Assembly: GCA_000494185.1 (NCBI GenBank)
Contig: AWOC01000024.1
Location: 1-14,789 of the forward strand
Origin: Candidatus Calditenuaceae archaeon JGI OTU-3
Lineage (GTDB): Archaea > Thermoproteota > Nitrososphaeria_A > Caldarchaeales > Calditenuaceae
Direction: 5' to 3'
DNA length: 14,789 nucleotides
In this document: one piece after another, positions 1 to 7,480 of the stretch
How the letters are laid out: each line of letters starts with the position of its first letter
Numbering within the stretch: position 1 is the stretch's first letter
Translations under genes and position numbers: made by a program
The notes under the pieces: model-generated
What the model saw: the letters and a program-made list of their open reading frames with translations, nothing else
What the model was told of the DNA's origin: nothing
The model's database searches: none

Positions 1-1893
1 GCGGAGCGCCAGGGTGCGAAGGTGCACTACGCGCGAGACGCTGCCGAGGCCAACGAGATAATATGGAGGATTGTCGAGGCGGCGGGCGCGAAGAGAATCG
101 TCAAGTCCAAGTCGCTGACCAGTGAGGAGATAATGATGAACGAGGCGCTCGAGAAGAGGGGCGCGGAGGTCGTGGAGACTGACCTGGGTGAGAGGATCGT
201 GCAGCTCGCCCGCGAAAGGCCGAGCCATCTGGTCTTCCCCGCGATACACTGGTCGCGGAGAGACCTTGCAGAGCTCTTCTCTAGGGAGGCCGGAAGCCCC
301 GTGGGGGACGACATACGCGAGCTGCTGAGATACATCAGACTCAGGCTCCGCAGATACTTCCTCGAGGCGGATGTAGGCCTCAACGGGGCTAACGTCGGAA
401 TAGCCGAGATGGGGGCCGTAGTTTTGGAGACTAACGAGGGGAACGGCAGGCTCGTAGCAAGCATACCTAAGATCCAGATAGTGCTCATCGGTGTCGAGAA
501 GATAGTTGAGACGCTCGAGGAGGCCCTGCTTCTTGCTAGGGCCCATGCTGTCTCGGCGACGGGTCAGCGTGTAACGACGTATGTCTCTTTGATGGCTGGG
601 CGGGCTCCACTGTCAGGTGAGGTGGGAGGCAGGGAGCTCCACATAATTCTGCTCGACAATGGGAGAATGAGGATGCTTGAGGACGCGTATTTCCGCGAGG
701 CTCTGTACTGTATAAGGTGTGGGGCTTGCATGAATGTATGCGCTCCTTACAGCGTTGTTGGTGGTCACCTATTCGGCCACATTTATCCGGGCCCCATAGG
801 CATACCCTGGACGGCGAATGTTCACGGAGTCGAGAACTCTATGTTCGCCCATCTCTGCATCTCGTGCGGGCTATGTAGGGAGGTCTGCCCCGCGCTGATA
901 AACATTCCTCTGATGATCTCGCGTGTGAAGGAGCTTCTCGCCGAGAGTGTGGGGCATCCTCGCGTGAATAGGGCCATGATGATGTATGAGCGGTTCGCGA
1001 AGGTAGCTTCGCGTCTCGCACCCCTGAGCAACTGGAGCCTCCGCTCGCGGGCCATAAGGTATCTGCTGGAGAAGGTGGTCGGCCTCGACAGGCACGTGAC
1101 CATTCCGGAGTTCAGGAGGGACTGCCTGACCCACAGATTCAAGAGGATGAGGAGGCCTGTCCCCCAGCCTAGGGGCCGTGCCGTAATCTTTACCGACATC
1201 TTCGCAAACTACTCAAGGCCCGAGATCGGGGAGGCGCTGATCGAGGCCCTCTACTCGGCCGGCTTCGAGGTTGAGATTCCCGAGCAGCTCTCCTCCGGCT
1301 ACCCGCTCGTAGCCTACGGGGACTTGGAGGGCGCCCGCCGCTACGCGGAGCGCAACGTCGCTCTGCTCTGGCCCTACGTGAGCCGAGGGTATGAGGTGGT
1401 CTCTATAGAGCCCACGGCGACCTACACCCTCCGCCACGTATACCCCTACCTGCTCCGGGGAGACAGGAGAGCGGAGGAGCTGGCGAGCCACACCCGCGAG
1501 GCGCTCGGGGTTCTGAGAGAGCTGGTTGACAAGGGTGATTTAGTGGTGGGGTGCGGGCGGAGGGTGAGGTATGGCATCCACGTCCCGTGCCATCAGCGAG
1601 GCCTCTCGGGGGCTGACCACATAGCAGCGCTTGCAAGTGCGGCCGGATTGGAGGTCGAGGTCATCGAGGATGGCATGTGCTGCGGAATGGGCGGGACCTT
1701 CGGGATGAAGCGGGGGCCGGTGGGAAGGGGCCTCGCGCTAGCCATGGGCGAGAGGCTCTTCAACCTCTTCACCAAAAGCCGCGTGGATGCCATACTGACG
1801 GAGAGCAGCGTCTGCGCAATACACCTCCGCGAGGGCACCGGGCTGGAGGTGCTGCACCCACTAGAGGTTCTTGAGTTTACTGCGAAAAAATAG
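1..1893 (+). CDS. LUD-domain iron-sulfur oxidoreductase, LutB fused to LutA-like CCG domains (5' partial)
   Basis: Likely a cytoplasmic electron-transfer protein of lactate or 2-hydroxyacid oxidation. The frame is open from base 1 and the residues before the first possible start (GTG at 22) still fit the family, so the true start lies upstream. Codons 1 to about 200 form a LUD domain (EANEII, KSKS, EVVETDLGE). Two ferredoxin-type motifs follow: CIRCGACMNVC (nt 709-741) and CISCGLCREVCP (nt 856-891). The C-terminal third carries two CCG-type domains as in LutA/GlpC. The second is intact (VPCHQRG, then MCCGMGG at nt 1675-1695). The first has lost its cysteines: CCG reads SSG (nt 1291-1299) and the usual EPSC reads EPTA. 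LutB and LutA are often separate proteins; here they are one chain. The physiological donor cannot be told because the upstream neighbour is missing. The family is sure; the substrate is inference. Confidence 0.9.
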   Translation, partial: AERQGAKVHYARDAAEANEIIWRIVEAAGAKRIVKSKSLTSEEIMMNEALEKRGAEVVETDLGERIVQLARERPSHLVFPAIHWSRRDLAELFSREAGSPVGDDIRELLRYIRLRLRRYFLEADVGLNGANVGIAEMGAVVLETNEGNGRLVASIPKIQIVLIGVEKIVETLEEALLLARAHAVSATGQRVTTYVSLMAGRAPLSGEVGGRELHIILLDNGRMRMLEDAYFREALYCIRCGACMNVCAPYSVVGGHLFGHIYPGPIGIPWTANVHGVENSMFAHLCISCGLCREVCPALINIPLMISRVKELLAESVGHPRVNRAMMMYERFAKVASRLAPLSNWSLRSRAIRYLLEKVVGLDRHVTIPEFRRDCLTHRFKRMRRPVPQPRGRAVIFTDIFANYSRPEIGEALIEALYSAGFEVEIPEQLSSGYPLVAYGDLEGARRYAERNVALLWPYVSRGYEVVSIEPTATYTLRHVYPYLLRGDRRAEELASHTREALGVLRELVDKGDLVVGCGRRVRYGIHVPCHQRGLSGADHIAALASAAGLEVEVIEDGMCCGMGGTFGMKRGPVGRGLALAMGERLFNLFTKSRVDAILTESSVCAIHLREGTGLEVLHPLEVLEFTAKK

Positions 1894-1930
1894 GGGGTGG
1901 CGGTGGACGGTGTGATTGTATCAGCCGAGG

Positions 1931-2350
1931 TTATGCGCGCCCGAACCACTCCTTGACGTGCGGCCTGGTAAGATAGTAGATGATCACGATGTTTATCAAT
2001 ATCCCCACTATGCTGGCGGGGTTTCCGATCAGGCTCACGACTCCCAGCACTATCCCAATTATCGAGAAGACTATGCCGAGGATCCAGGCCCACCCTTTCC
2101 CCGTCCAGAAACCATAGGCCAGCAGGAAAGCAACCAGGCCCGTTATGATGAAGACTCCTCCAAGAAGCGCCGCCAACGCACCTGCCAGAAATCCTAAGCC
2201 CGGCAACTCCTCCCCCATCTCCATCCCTACCCCGCCGACTAGTGCGCCGAGCGCAAAGAGTGCGGCGGCCGCTAGTAGAGAGAATATGCCGCCGATGATC
2301 TCTAGGATCGCTAAAACGGTTACTCCTGTTGGTCTAGTTTTTGTAGACAT
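1931..2350 (-). CDS. Small multi-pass membrane protein, function unknown
   Basis: A 139-residue hydrophobic protein with four or five likely membrane segments: roughly residues 9-38, 52-82, 90-112 and 117-132. It begins with a short basic cytoplasmic head (STKTRPTGVTVLAILE) and ends in a charged tail (RPHVKEWFGRA). The RPxGVTxLAxLxxxxG opening recurs in many uncharacterised archaeal membrane proteins, but I recognise no function. I chose the ATG at 2350 over the TTG directly before it because a TATA-like box lies about 25 bases upstream, which suits a leaderless message. The gene faces the LUD gene tail to tail with a 37-bp gap, and is divergent from the RPA-like gene with which it shares a short promoter region. 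Confidence 0.75.
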   Translation of the reverse strand: MSTKTRPTGVTVLAILEIIGGIFSLLAAAALFALGALVGGVGMEMGEELPGLGFLAGALAALLGGVFIITGLVAFLLAYGFWTGKGWAWILGIVFSIIGIVLGVVSLIGNPASIVGILINIVIIYYLTRPHVKEWFGRA

Positions 2351-2368
2351 CAACCCTTTTTGAGGTGG

Positions 2369-2382
2369 CTTATACTTAAAGG
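2369..2382 (-). promoter_or_regulatory. TATA-like box for the 1931-2350 membrane protein
   Basis: Read on the minus strand this is CCTTTAAGTATAAG. Its centre lies about 25 bases before the ATG at 2350, which places transcription start at or next to the start codon. Confidence 0.55.
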
Positions 2383-2432
2383 TTTGTACCGGTCGTTGGT
2401 CAGCACGTCGGCGCGCGGCGCGAGGTTTATGC

Positions 2433-2440
2433 CTTTAAGG
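2433..2440 (+). promoter_or_regulatory. TATA-like box for the RPA-like gene
   Basis: CTTTAAGG is centred about 27 bases before the ATG at 2464, so the transcript is probably leaderless. A second A/T-rich match (GTTTATG, 2425-2431) lies just upstream and is an alternative. Confidence 0.5.
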
Positions 2441-2463
2441 AGCTCCGCCTGCTCTGTCTATTG

Positions 2464-3780
2464 ATGCAGGACTACGAGGAGCTCCTGAGGAGGGTTTTGA
2501 GGATTGTGGGTGATGAGCGGAGGGCTGAGATTGAGGAGGAGGTGGGGAGAAGGATGGCAGAGGATCCGAGGCTCACGAGGCTCGGAGCCCTCTACATAGT
2601 GGCCAGCGACCTGGGGGTCTTCAGCGAGACAAGGCAGTCGCCGCCTGTGGTCCCTCTGGGGAAGCTAGTCGGCGGCCTGAGCTCCGTGAACGTGGAGGCG
2701 CGGGTGATAGGGCTCTCACCCCCCCGTAAGGGGCGGGCGATCTATCTACGCTTGGGGGACTCCACCGGCAAGGTGTTCGCGACCGCGTGGGGGAAGGCTG
2801 CCGAGATGCTGACAGAGCTCGGCGTGAAGGTCGGCTCCGCGATACTGGTTAAGAACGCCTATACGAGAGAGAAGTCCGATGGCTCTGTGGAGCTCCACAT
2901 AGGCGAACAGGCAGAGTTGGAGATAGGTGGGCACGGCCCTCCGGCCCTCGAGTCCTTCTTCAGCGAGATGACCGCTATGATAGGCTCTGGCGGGGTTCTC
3001 GACTTCAAGGCCTACATCTTGGGATACTCAAACTTGAGGACCACACGAGTTAAGGGGGAGGAGAGCGCGGTCAGGGAGATACTTCTTGGCTGGGATGGCG
3101 TGCTGGTCGAGATGGACCTTTGGAGGGAGCTGGCCGAGTCCTTCAGCCCCCTCATAGTGGGTGCGAAGGGACTTGTCGCAGGCGCCCGCTGGTCGTCAGA
3201 CAAGATCACCAGCTCCGCTAGGACCAGCATCCACATCCCGGGAGACGGGGAGAGGTTATCATTCCCCCTCCTATACGTCTCCCGCCAGCTGTCGCCCGAG
3301 GATTCCTTGGCGTCCTGTGGAAGCTGGGTCTTCAGGGTCCCGTCGAAGAACCTCAAAATCGGCAGATCGTATCGAGTCGAGGCGTTCCACTTCGAGAAGC
3401 GTGGAAGGGCATGGATCATGGTTCCCGACGAGTACAGCGAGGCTGAAGGGGCTGTTAGCGGGCCCACGCCCCGCAGGATAGTTGACTTAGCCCCAGGCAT
3501 GACCGAGGTGTATCTCGAGGGAGAGGTGGCCTCCAAGTCGCCAAGGACTAGCGTCGAGACGAGGCGGGGCGAGGTGGGGCTCTTAAGCTTCTGGCTGAGG
3601 GACGAGACTGGGGCGATCTTCTGCAAGGCGTGGGGGAGGGCGGCCCTCGAGGCGGACAGGATCGCCGAGGGGGATAGGGTCGCGATAGCCTTCGCCCAGG
3701 TTACGAAGAACCCTTGGGGGGAGAGGGAGCTGTCTCTCTCAGAGTCTTCTTACATTCTATCGCTCGTTGAGACTCCTTGA
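2464..3780 (+). CDS. Archaeal RPA-like single-stranded DNA-binding protein (OB-fold)
   Basis: Probably binds single-stranded DNA in replication, repair and recombination. The N-terminal 60 residues form the small helical domain found before the OB folds of archaeal RPA (DYEELLRRVLRIVGDE, then LGALYIVASDLGVF). A first OB fold spans about residues 68-160 (VNVEARVIGL, LRLGDSTGKVFATAWG). A C-terminal OB fold spans about 345-437 (VYLEGEVASKSP, FWLRDETGAIFCKAWGRA). The same RLxDxTGxxxxxxWG pattern in both is the family hallmark. The middle (about 170-330) may hold a diverged third OB fold. No CxxC zinc finger is visible, unlike euryarchaeal RPA41-type proteins. ATG 2464 is preferred to TTG 2461 because of TATA spacing. 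Its last 31 bases overlap the end of the opposing RAD55-like gene. Other OB-fold roles are possible, but RPA fits best. Confidence 0.8.
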   Translation: MQDYEELLRRVLRIVGDERRAEIEEEVGRRMAEDPRLTRLGALYIVASDLGVFSETRQSPPVVPLGKLVGGLSSVNVEARVIGLSPPRKGRAIYLRLGDSTGKVFATAWGKAAEMLTELGVKVGSAILVKNAYTREKSDGSVELHIGEQAELEIGGHGPPALESFFSEMTAMIGSGGVLDFKAYILGYSNLRTTRVKGEESAVREILLGWDGVLVEMDLWRELAESFSPLIVGAKGLVAGARWSSDKITSSARTSIHIPGDGERLSFPLLYVSRQLSPEDSLASCGSWVFRVPSKNLKIGRSYRVEAFHFEKRGRAWIMVPDEYSEAEGAVSGPTPRRIVDLAPGMTEVYLEGEVASKSPRTSVETRRGEVGLLSFWLRDETGAIFCKAWGRAALEADRIAEGDRVAIAFAQVTKNPWGERELSLSESSYILSLVETP

Positions 3781-4544
3781 GCCCCTGGGCCTGCTGCGCC
3801 CGGAACACCTATACCTGGCTGTCTGGAGAGTAGGGCCCTAAGCGTCGACCCGATAACTATTCCCCGCCCCCGAAGTATCTCAAACGTATATACGGAGTGG
3901 TCGGCTGGAGACCACCTCATCTTCCTCACCAACAGAGTCCTTATGAGTCTTCCCTCCATGCTTGTCAGCCCCAGAACTATGACTCCCGAGGAGAGGAACT
4001 CCTCGTAGCCAAACCTGCTTAACTGGGTGGAGCCGGAGGGTATGTCGCACGTAAGCATCGTCGTGGCGCCGATCTTCTCCTCGAGGAATATTATTATCTC
4101 GCGTATATATTCTCTGACAGCGAACTCGTCGGCGGCCCCGAAAGCCATGGCAGAGATCGGGTCAAGAACTATCCTCGAGACGTCGCCGCCCCTCGTCATC
4201 TTGATTATCGTGTCTATATAGGCCTTGCTGTCCTTCCTATATCGGCCTAAGTCCTCCGAATAGATCCGGATCTCGAAAGGGAAGAACCTGCCCTCCCTGT
4301 ACGGCGTCCAGAAGTCCCATCCAAGCGTCATAGCGCCGTCTAACACGCCGTTGATCCGCTCGTCGAGGGAGACATACGCCACCTTCTCGCCCCTCCTAAT
4401 CCCATCCATCAAGAAGTGGAGGCTCAGGATAGTCTTCCCAACCCCCGTCTCGCCGGTGACCAAATACGTCTTACCCGGTATGAGTCCACCCCCCGTGATC
4501 CTGTCGAGGGTTGGTATCCCGGTCGAAACCCGCTCGGCTGGCAT
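3750..4544 (-). CDS. RAD55/KaiC-like RecA-superfamily ATPase
   Basis: A 264-residue single-domain P-loop ATPase of the RAD55/KaiC/GvpD family. The start shows the family opening STGIPTLDRITGGGLIPG. The Walker A motif GETGVGKT is at residues 31-38, the DE following strand 2 is at 61-62, and the Walker B strand RIVLD is at 124-128. The C-terminal half keeps the core (TTMLTCDIP, GVIVLGL), followed by a Gly/Pro/Ala-rich tail of about 30 residues with no recognisable fold. Archaeal members act in recombination as RadA paralogues or in signalling, and sequence alone does not decide which. Lying tail to tail with an RPA-like gene hints at DNA repair, but the two are on opposite strands and not in one operon. 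The start is supported by a TATA-like box 28 bases upstream. Confidence 0.88.
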   Translation of the reverse strand: MPAERVSTGIPTLDRITGGGLIPGKTYLVTGETGVGKTILSLHFLMDGIRRGEKVAYVSLDERINGVLDGAMTLGWDFWTPYREGRFFPFEIRIYSEDLGRYRKDSKAYIDTIIKMTRGGDVSRIVLDPISAMAFGAADEFAVREYIREIIIFLEEKIGATTMLTCDIPSGSTQLSRFGYEEFLSSGVIVLGLTSMEGRLIRTLLVRKMRWSPADHSVYTFEILRGRGIVIGSTLRALLSRQPGIGVPGAAGPGAQGVSTSDRM

Positions 4545-4567
4545 TCTGCAGAGTATCGGCCTCAGAG

Positions 4568-4577
4568 CAATAAAAAT
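4568..4577 (-). promoter_or_regulatory. TATA-like box for the RAD55-like ATPase
   Basis: Minus-strand ATTTTTATTG is centred about 28 bases upstream of the ATG at 4544, implying a leaderless or nearly leaderless transcript. Confidence 0.6.
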
Positions 4578-4605
4578 GTGCGGTTGGGAAGCCGGGAGGG
4601 GGGCC

Positions 4606-4618
4606 TTAATTTTTATTG
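4606..4618 (+). promoter_or_regulatory. TATA-like box for the rpoN-eno-rps2 operon
   Basis: TTAATTTTTATTG is centred about 31 bases upstream of the rpoN ATG at 4644. It is back to back with the minus-strand box at 4568-4577, so the 99-bp gap between the two genes is a compact divergent promoter. Confidence 0.6.
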
Positions 4619-4643
4619 AAGCTTCCCCCCCATCTCGCTAGGG

Positions 4644-4862
4644 ATGCTGTTCCCGATCAGATGCTTCAGCTGCGGCAAGCCTATCGGGCACCTTTGGGAG
4701 AAGTATAAGAAGCTCCTAGACTCAGGGAAGAGTCCAGCAGAGGCCCTCGACTCGCTCGGTGTCAGGAGATACTGCTGCAGGAGGATGTTCATCTCGCACG
4801 TCGAGACAATCGACAGCTTCATAGAATTCCATACACAGCTCAGGCAGGGTGGTATGGGTTGA
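4644..4862 (+). CDS. rpoN: DNA-directed RNA polymerase subunit N (Rpb10 homologue)
   Basis: A 72-residue zinc-binding subunit of archaeal RNA polymerase that helps the assembly of the D-L-N-P platform. The four zinc ligands are visible: C7 and C10 in CFSCGKPIGHLWEKY, and the adjacent pair C44-C45 in RRYCCRRM, followed by the conserved HVETIDSFIEF. Length matches the family. It is the first gene of a tight operon: its stop codon overlaps the TTG start of enolase by 4 bases (TTGA). Its own ATG has no strong Shine-Dalgarno sequence, in line with leaderless expression from the box at 4606-4618. Confidence 0.97.
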   Translation: MLFPIRCFSCGKPIGHLWEKYKKLLDSGKSPAEALDSLGVRRYCCRRMFISHVETIDSFIEFHTQLRQGGMG

Positions 4863-6106
4863 GCAAGATAGAATCCGTCCGCGGCCGCGTCGTATTCGAC
4901 TCGCGGGGCGACAAGACAATCGAGGCCGAGGTGGTGATTGATGGCCGCGTCGGTAGGGCGGGGGCACCTGCAGGCAAGAGCAGGGGGAGGAGGGAGGCAG
5001 AGCCATACCCCCGCGGAGGCCCCGAGGAGGCCGTCAGAATCCTGCGTAGAGAGATTAGTGAGAAGCTAGTCGGGGCGGAATACACGGGCTTCAGTGACCT
5101 GGACCAGCTCCTCCAGGAGATGGATGGGACCGAGAACTTCTCTAGAATAGGGGGTAACACGGCCCTCGCCGTCTCGGTGGCCGCGGCCCAGGCCTACTCC
5201 TCTGCTCAGGGGGTGCCGCTCTATAGACAGATCCTGAGGGAGACGGGGCTGGATGCTGGTCTGCCCCTCCCCCTGGGCAACGCGCTTGGCGGCGGGAAGC
5301 ATGCGGGGGCCGGCGCACCGGAGATACAGGAATTCCTCGTGATACCTCTCGGAGCGCGGAACATCTTCCAGGCGATCGAGGCCAACATAACTGTGCATAA
5401 GAGGCTCGGCTCGATACTGGCTAAGAGCGTGGCGGGCTACCCGCTCGGAAAGGGCGACGAGGGCGGATACGCACCACCAATTTCTGTTGAGGCGGCTCTC
5501 GAGTGCGTGAGGGAGGCCGCCGAATCGGTCTCGGACGAGATGGGCATACGTATAGGTGTGGGGCTTGATGTCGCCGCCGGAAGCATCTATAACGAGGAGA
5601 CTCGGAGGTATGAGATCAAGAGCCAGGGTCTGTATTTATCCAGAGACGGCTTCCTAAGCTACCTGGCCGAGCTGTGCGACAGAGCCGGCCTAGTCTACGT
5701 GGAAGACCCCTTCGTCGAGGACGACCCGGACTCCTTCGCGGCCCTCCGAAAACAACTGCCCAACACCCTCATATGTGGGGACGACTTAGTGGTCACCAGA
5801 CACAGCTTGATAGAAGAGTACGCAGAAAAAGGGGCGATCAACGCGGCGATCATCAAGCCGAATCAGGTCGGTACGCTCTATCTGACTTGGCTGGCGGCTC
5901 GGTCGTGCCTGAGCCGGGGCGTCGTACCAGTCGCATCACACAGGTCCGGAGAGACGACCGACGCTTACCTGTCTCACCTAGCCGTGGGGATGGGGTGCAG
6001 AGTTATTAAGTCGGGTATAATGGGTGGTGAGAGGTTGGCGAAGGCCAACGAGCTGATTAGGATAGGGGAGGAGATCGGTGCGGAGTCCCTGAGGAGGGTG
6101 ATCTAG
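4859..6106 (+). CDS. eno: Enolase (phosphopyruvate hydratase)
   Basis: Interconverts 2-phosphoglycerate and phosphoenolpyruvate in cytoplasmic glycolysis/gluconeogenesis. All expected active-site positions can be placed: H148 (GGKHAG), E158 (IQEFL), E201 (GDEGGYAP), magnesium ligands D237, E282 (VEDPF) and D308 (CGDDLVVT), K333 (IIKPNQVGTL), H361 (ASHRSGETTD) and K384 (IKSG). The mobile substrate loop is unusual: PAGKSRG at 37-43 instead of PSGASTG, although the metal-binding serine (S41) is kept. Length (415) is normal. The TTG start overlaps the rpoN stop and has GGTGG at 4848-4852, six bases upstream. The rpoN-eno-rps2 order is a known archaeal arrangement and supports co-transcription with information-processing genes. 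Confidence 0.95.
   Translation: MSKIESVRGRVVFDSRGDKTIEAEVVIDGRVGRAGAPAGKSRGRREAEPYPRGGPEEAVRILRREISEKLVGAEYTGFSDLDQLLQEMDGTENFSRIGGNTALAVSVAAAQAYSSAQGVPLYRQILRETGLDAGLPLPLGNALGGGKHAGAGAPEIQEFLVIPLGARNIFQAIEANITVHKRLGSILAKSVAGYPLGKGDEGGYAPPISVEAALECVREAAESVSDEMGIRIGVGLDVAAGSIYNEETRRYEIKSQGLYLSRDGFLSYLAELCDRAGLVYVEDPFVEDDPDSFAALRKQLPNTLICGDDLVVTRHSLIEEYAEKGAINAAIIKPNQVGTLYLTWLAARSCLSRGVVPVASHRSGETTDAYLSHLAVGMGCRVIKSGIMGGERLAKANELIRIGEEIGAESLRRVI
6097..6103 (+). promoter_or_regulatory. Shine-Dalgarno site of rps2
   Basis: GGTGATC matches the archaeal anti-Shine-Dalgarno tail of 16S rRNA over seven bases. It lies within the last codons of eno, five bases before the TTG at 6109, and so decides that start. 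Confidence 0.7.
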
Positions 6107-6108
6107 CC

Positions 6109-6744
6109 TTGGAGTCTGAGAGCCATCTTACCCCAGACGTAGAGCTTCAGGAGCTGCTGGTGAAAAGCAGCGTCCATATAGGCGCAAAGGTGAAGGTCGC
6201 CGACATGGCCAGATTCATCTATAGACAGAGGCCCGATGGAGTCTACCTCTTCGAGGTGAAAAAGATTCTTGAGAGGCTTAACACGGCCGCCCGCTTCATG
6301 GCCCTTTTTGAGCCCTCTAAGATCCTCGTAGTCTCTACACACGTGTATGGGATAAGGGCTGTGCAGAGGTTCTGCGAAGTGACTGGATGCATTCCTATAA
6401 CGGGGAAGATCCCTGCTGGAATACTCACAAACAGGACCCTGAAATACTATATCGAGCCAGATATAGTGCTCGTGTCCGACCCACGGTACGACCTCCAGGC
6501 AGTAATAGAGGCCTCGATAGCCAGAAAGCCCGTCATAGCCATGTGCAGCACCGACAATGTCTGTAGAGACATCGACCTGATAATCCCCATGAACAACAGG
6601 GGTAGAACTTCCCTACCGTTCGGCTTCTGGTACCTAGCTAGGCGCTACCTCATAGAGAGAGGGGAGGCGACCCCCGAGCTTCTATCCTCCCTCACGATAG
6701 AGCAATTCACGACCCAGCCCGCGGTCGAGGAAGAGATACAGTAG
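6109..6744 (+). CDS. rps2: Small ribosomal subunit protein uS2, archaeal type
   Basis: A 211-residue protein of the 30S subunit. Family landmarks are SSVHIGAKVKVADMARFIY near the N-terminus, GVYLFEVKKILERL, the strand ILVVSTHVYG, the GKIPAGILTNR stretch and LVSDPRYDLQAVIEAS, then VIAMCSTDN and IIPMNNRGRTSL at about residues 145-170. It lacks the long coiled-coil insertion of bacterial S2 and has the archaeal/eukaryotic length. It starts two bases after the enolase stop, with a TTG codon served by a strong Shine-Dalgarno site. The acidic, glutamine-containing tail (PAVEEEIQ) is common in archaeal uS2. In many archaea a mevalonate-pathway gene comes next; here a different gene follows. Confidence 0.95.
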   Translation: MESESHLTPDVELQELLVKSSVHIGAKVKVADMARFIYRQRPDGVYLFEVKKILERLNTAARFMALFEPSKILVVSTHVYGIRAVQRFCEVTGCIPITGKIPAGILTNRTLKYYIEPDIVLVSDPRYDLQAVIEASIARKPVIAMCSTDNVCRDIDLIIPMNNRGRTSLPFGFWYLARRYLIERGEATPELLSSLTIEQFTTQPAVEEEIQ

Positions 6745-6805
6745 GCGCGAAAGAAATAAGCCGGCCCTTGTGGAGACGCTCACAGAGCATTAGGGGTATG
6801 GCGCC

Positions 6806-7471
6806 ATGAACGGAGGCACAGGGGGCTCGGATGATTTTGCGAGGGATATTCTGGACCTCGTCGAGAGGATATGTGCTTCTCTGGGGGAGTCGCTCAGGGA
6901 GCCGCTCCTCAAGATTGCTGAGAAGCTGATCGGGCTCCATGAACGCGGCCTAGTGAAGATCAACCATTCAGTGATGGAGGTCGTCTGCGCTGCACACCTC
7001 GTCAGGCTTGGATACATGGTAGACGTGGAGAGATATTTGGGGGACAACCTAGTATGCGATGTTTACGGTGAGAGGGCCGGGGGAGGGCACATAGTCGAGA
7101 TCGAGACGGGCTTCGCTCCGCCTGAGAACGCTCTCGACCCGCAGAGGTATCTGATGGCGAGGGTGGTCAGCAAAGTGGCCCGCTACAGCAAATTCTCTGA
7201 CAAATTCAGTCTAGCAACGCCGAGATACAACATTCTCGAGATACCCGAGCCCCTGATCAAGCCTCCTAGAAGTAGGACGCCGGAGGAGATAAGGATGCTA
7301 AAATCCATGTGCGATATCTACTACAAGCGTCCTCCAATACAGGAGGAGGAGATCCGCAACTCCAGGATACACTCAGTAATCATTCTAAGCATAGACGACC
7401 TATCCATGATCGAGGTCCCGCCCGAAATCTACTACGAGAAGATACTAAAACAGGTATTCGGAACTGGATAA
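6806..7471 (+). CDS. Predicted PD-(D/E)xK-fold nuclease-like protein
   Basis: A 221-residue protein that I do not recognise by name. The central part looks like the core of the restriction-endonuclease fold: a helix with a conserved-type glutamate (VMEVVCAAHLVRLGY, E58), a strand with D85 (NLVCDVYGE), and a strand with E98 and E100 (HIVEIETG). The last motif is ExE instead of the common ExK, as in BamHI. Around this are an N-terminal helical region (residues 8-50) and a C-terminal region (160-221) of unknown role that ends in alternating hydrophobic strands (HSVIILSIDDLSMIEVP). It lies 61 bases after rps2 on the same strand and may be read through from that operon. GGGGT at 6793-6797 can serve the ATG. 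No signal peptide or membrane segment is seen. The nuclease call is inference from the motif pattern. Confidence 0.7.
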   Translation: MNGGTGGSDDFARDILDLVERICASLGESLREPLLKIAEKLIGLHERGLVKINHSVMEVVCAAHLVRLGYMVDVERYLGDNLVCDVYGERAGGGHIVEIETGFAPPENALDPQRYLMARVVSKVARYSKFSDKFSLATPRYNILEIPEPLIKPPRSRTPEEIRMLKSMCDIYYKRPPIQEEEIRNSRIHSVIILSIDDLSMIEVPPEIYYEKILKQVFGTG

Positions 7472-7480
7472 CAAAATTTT

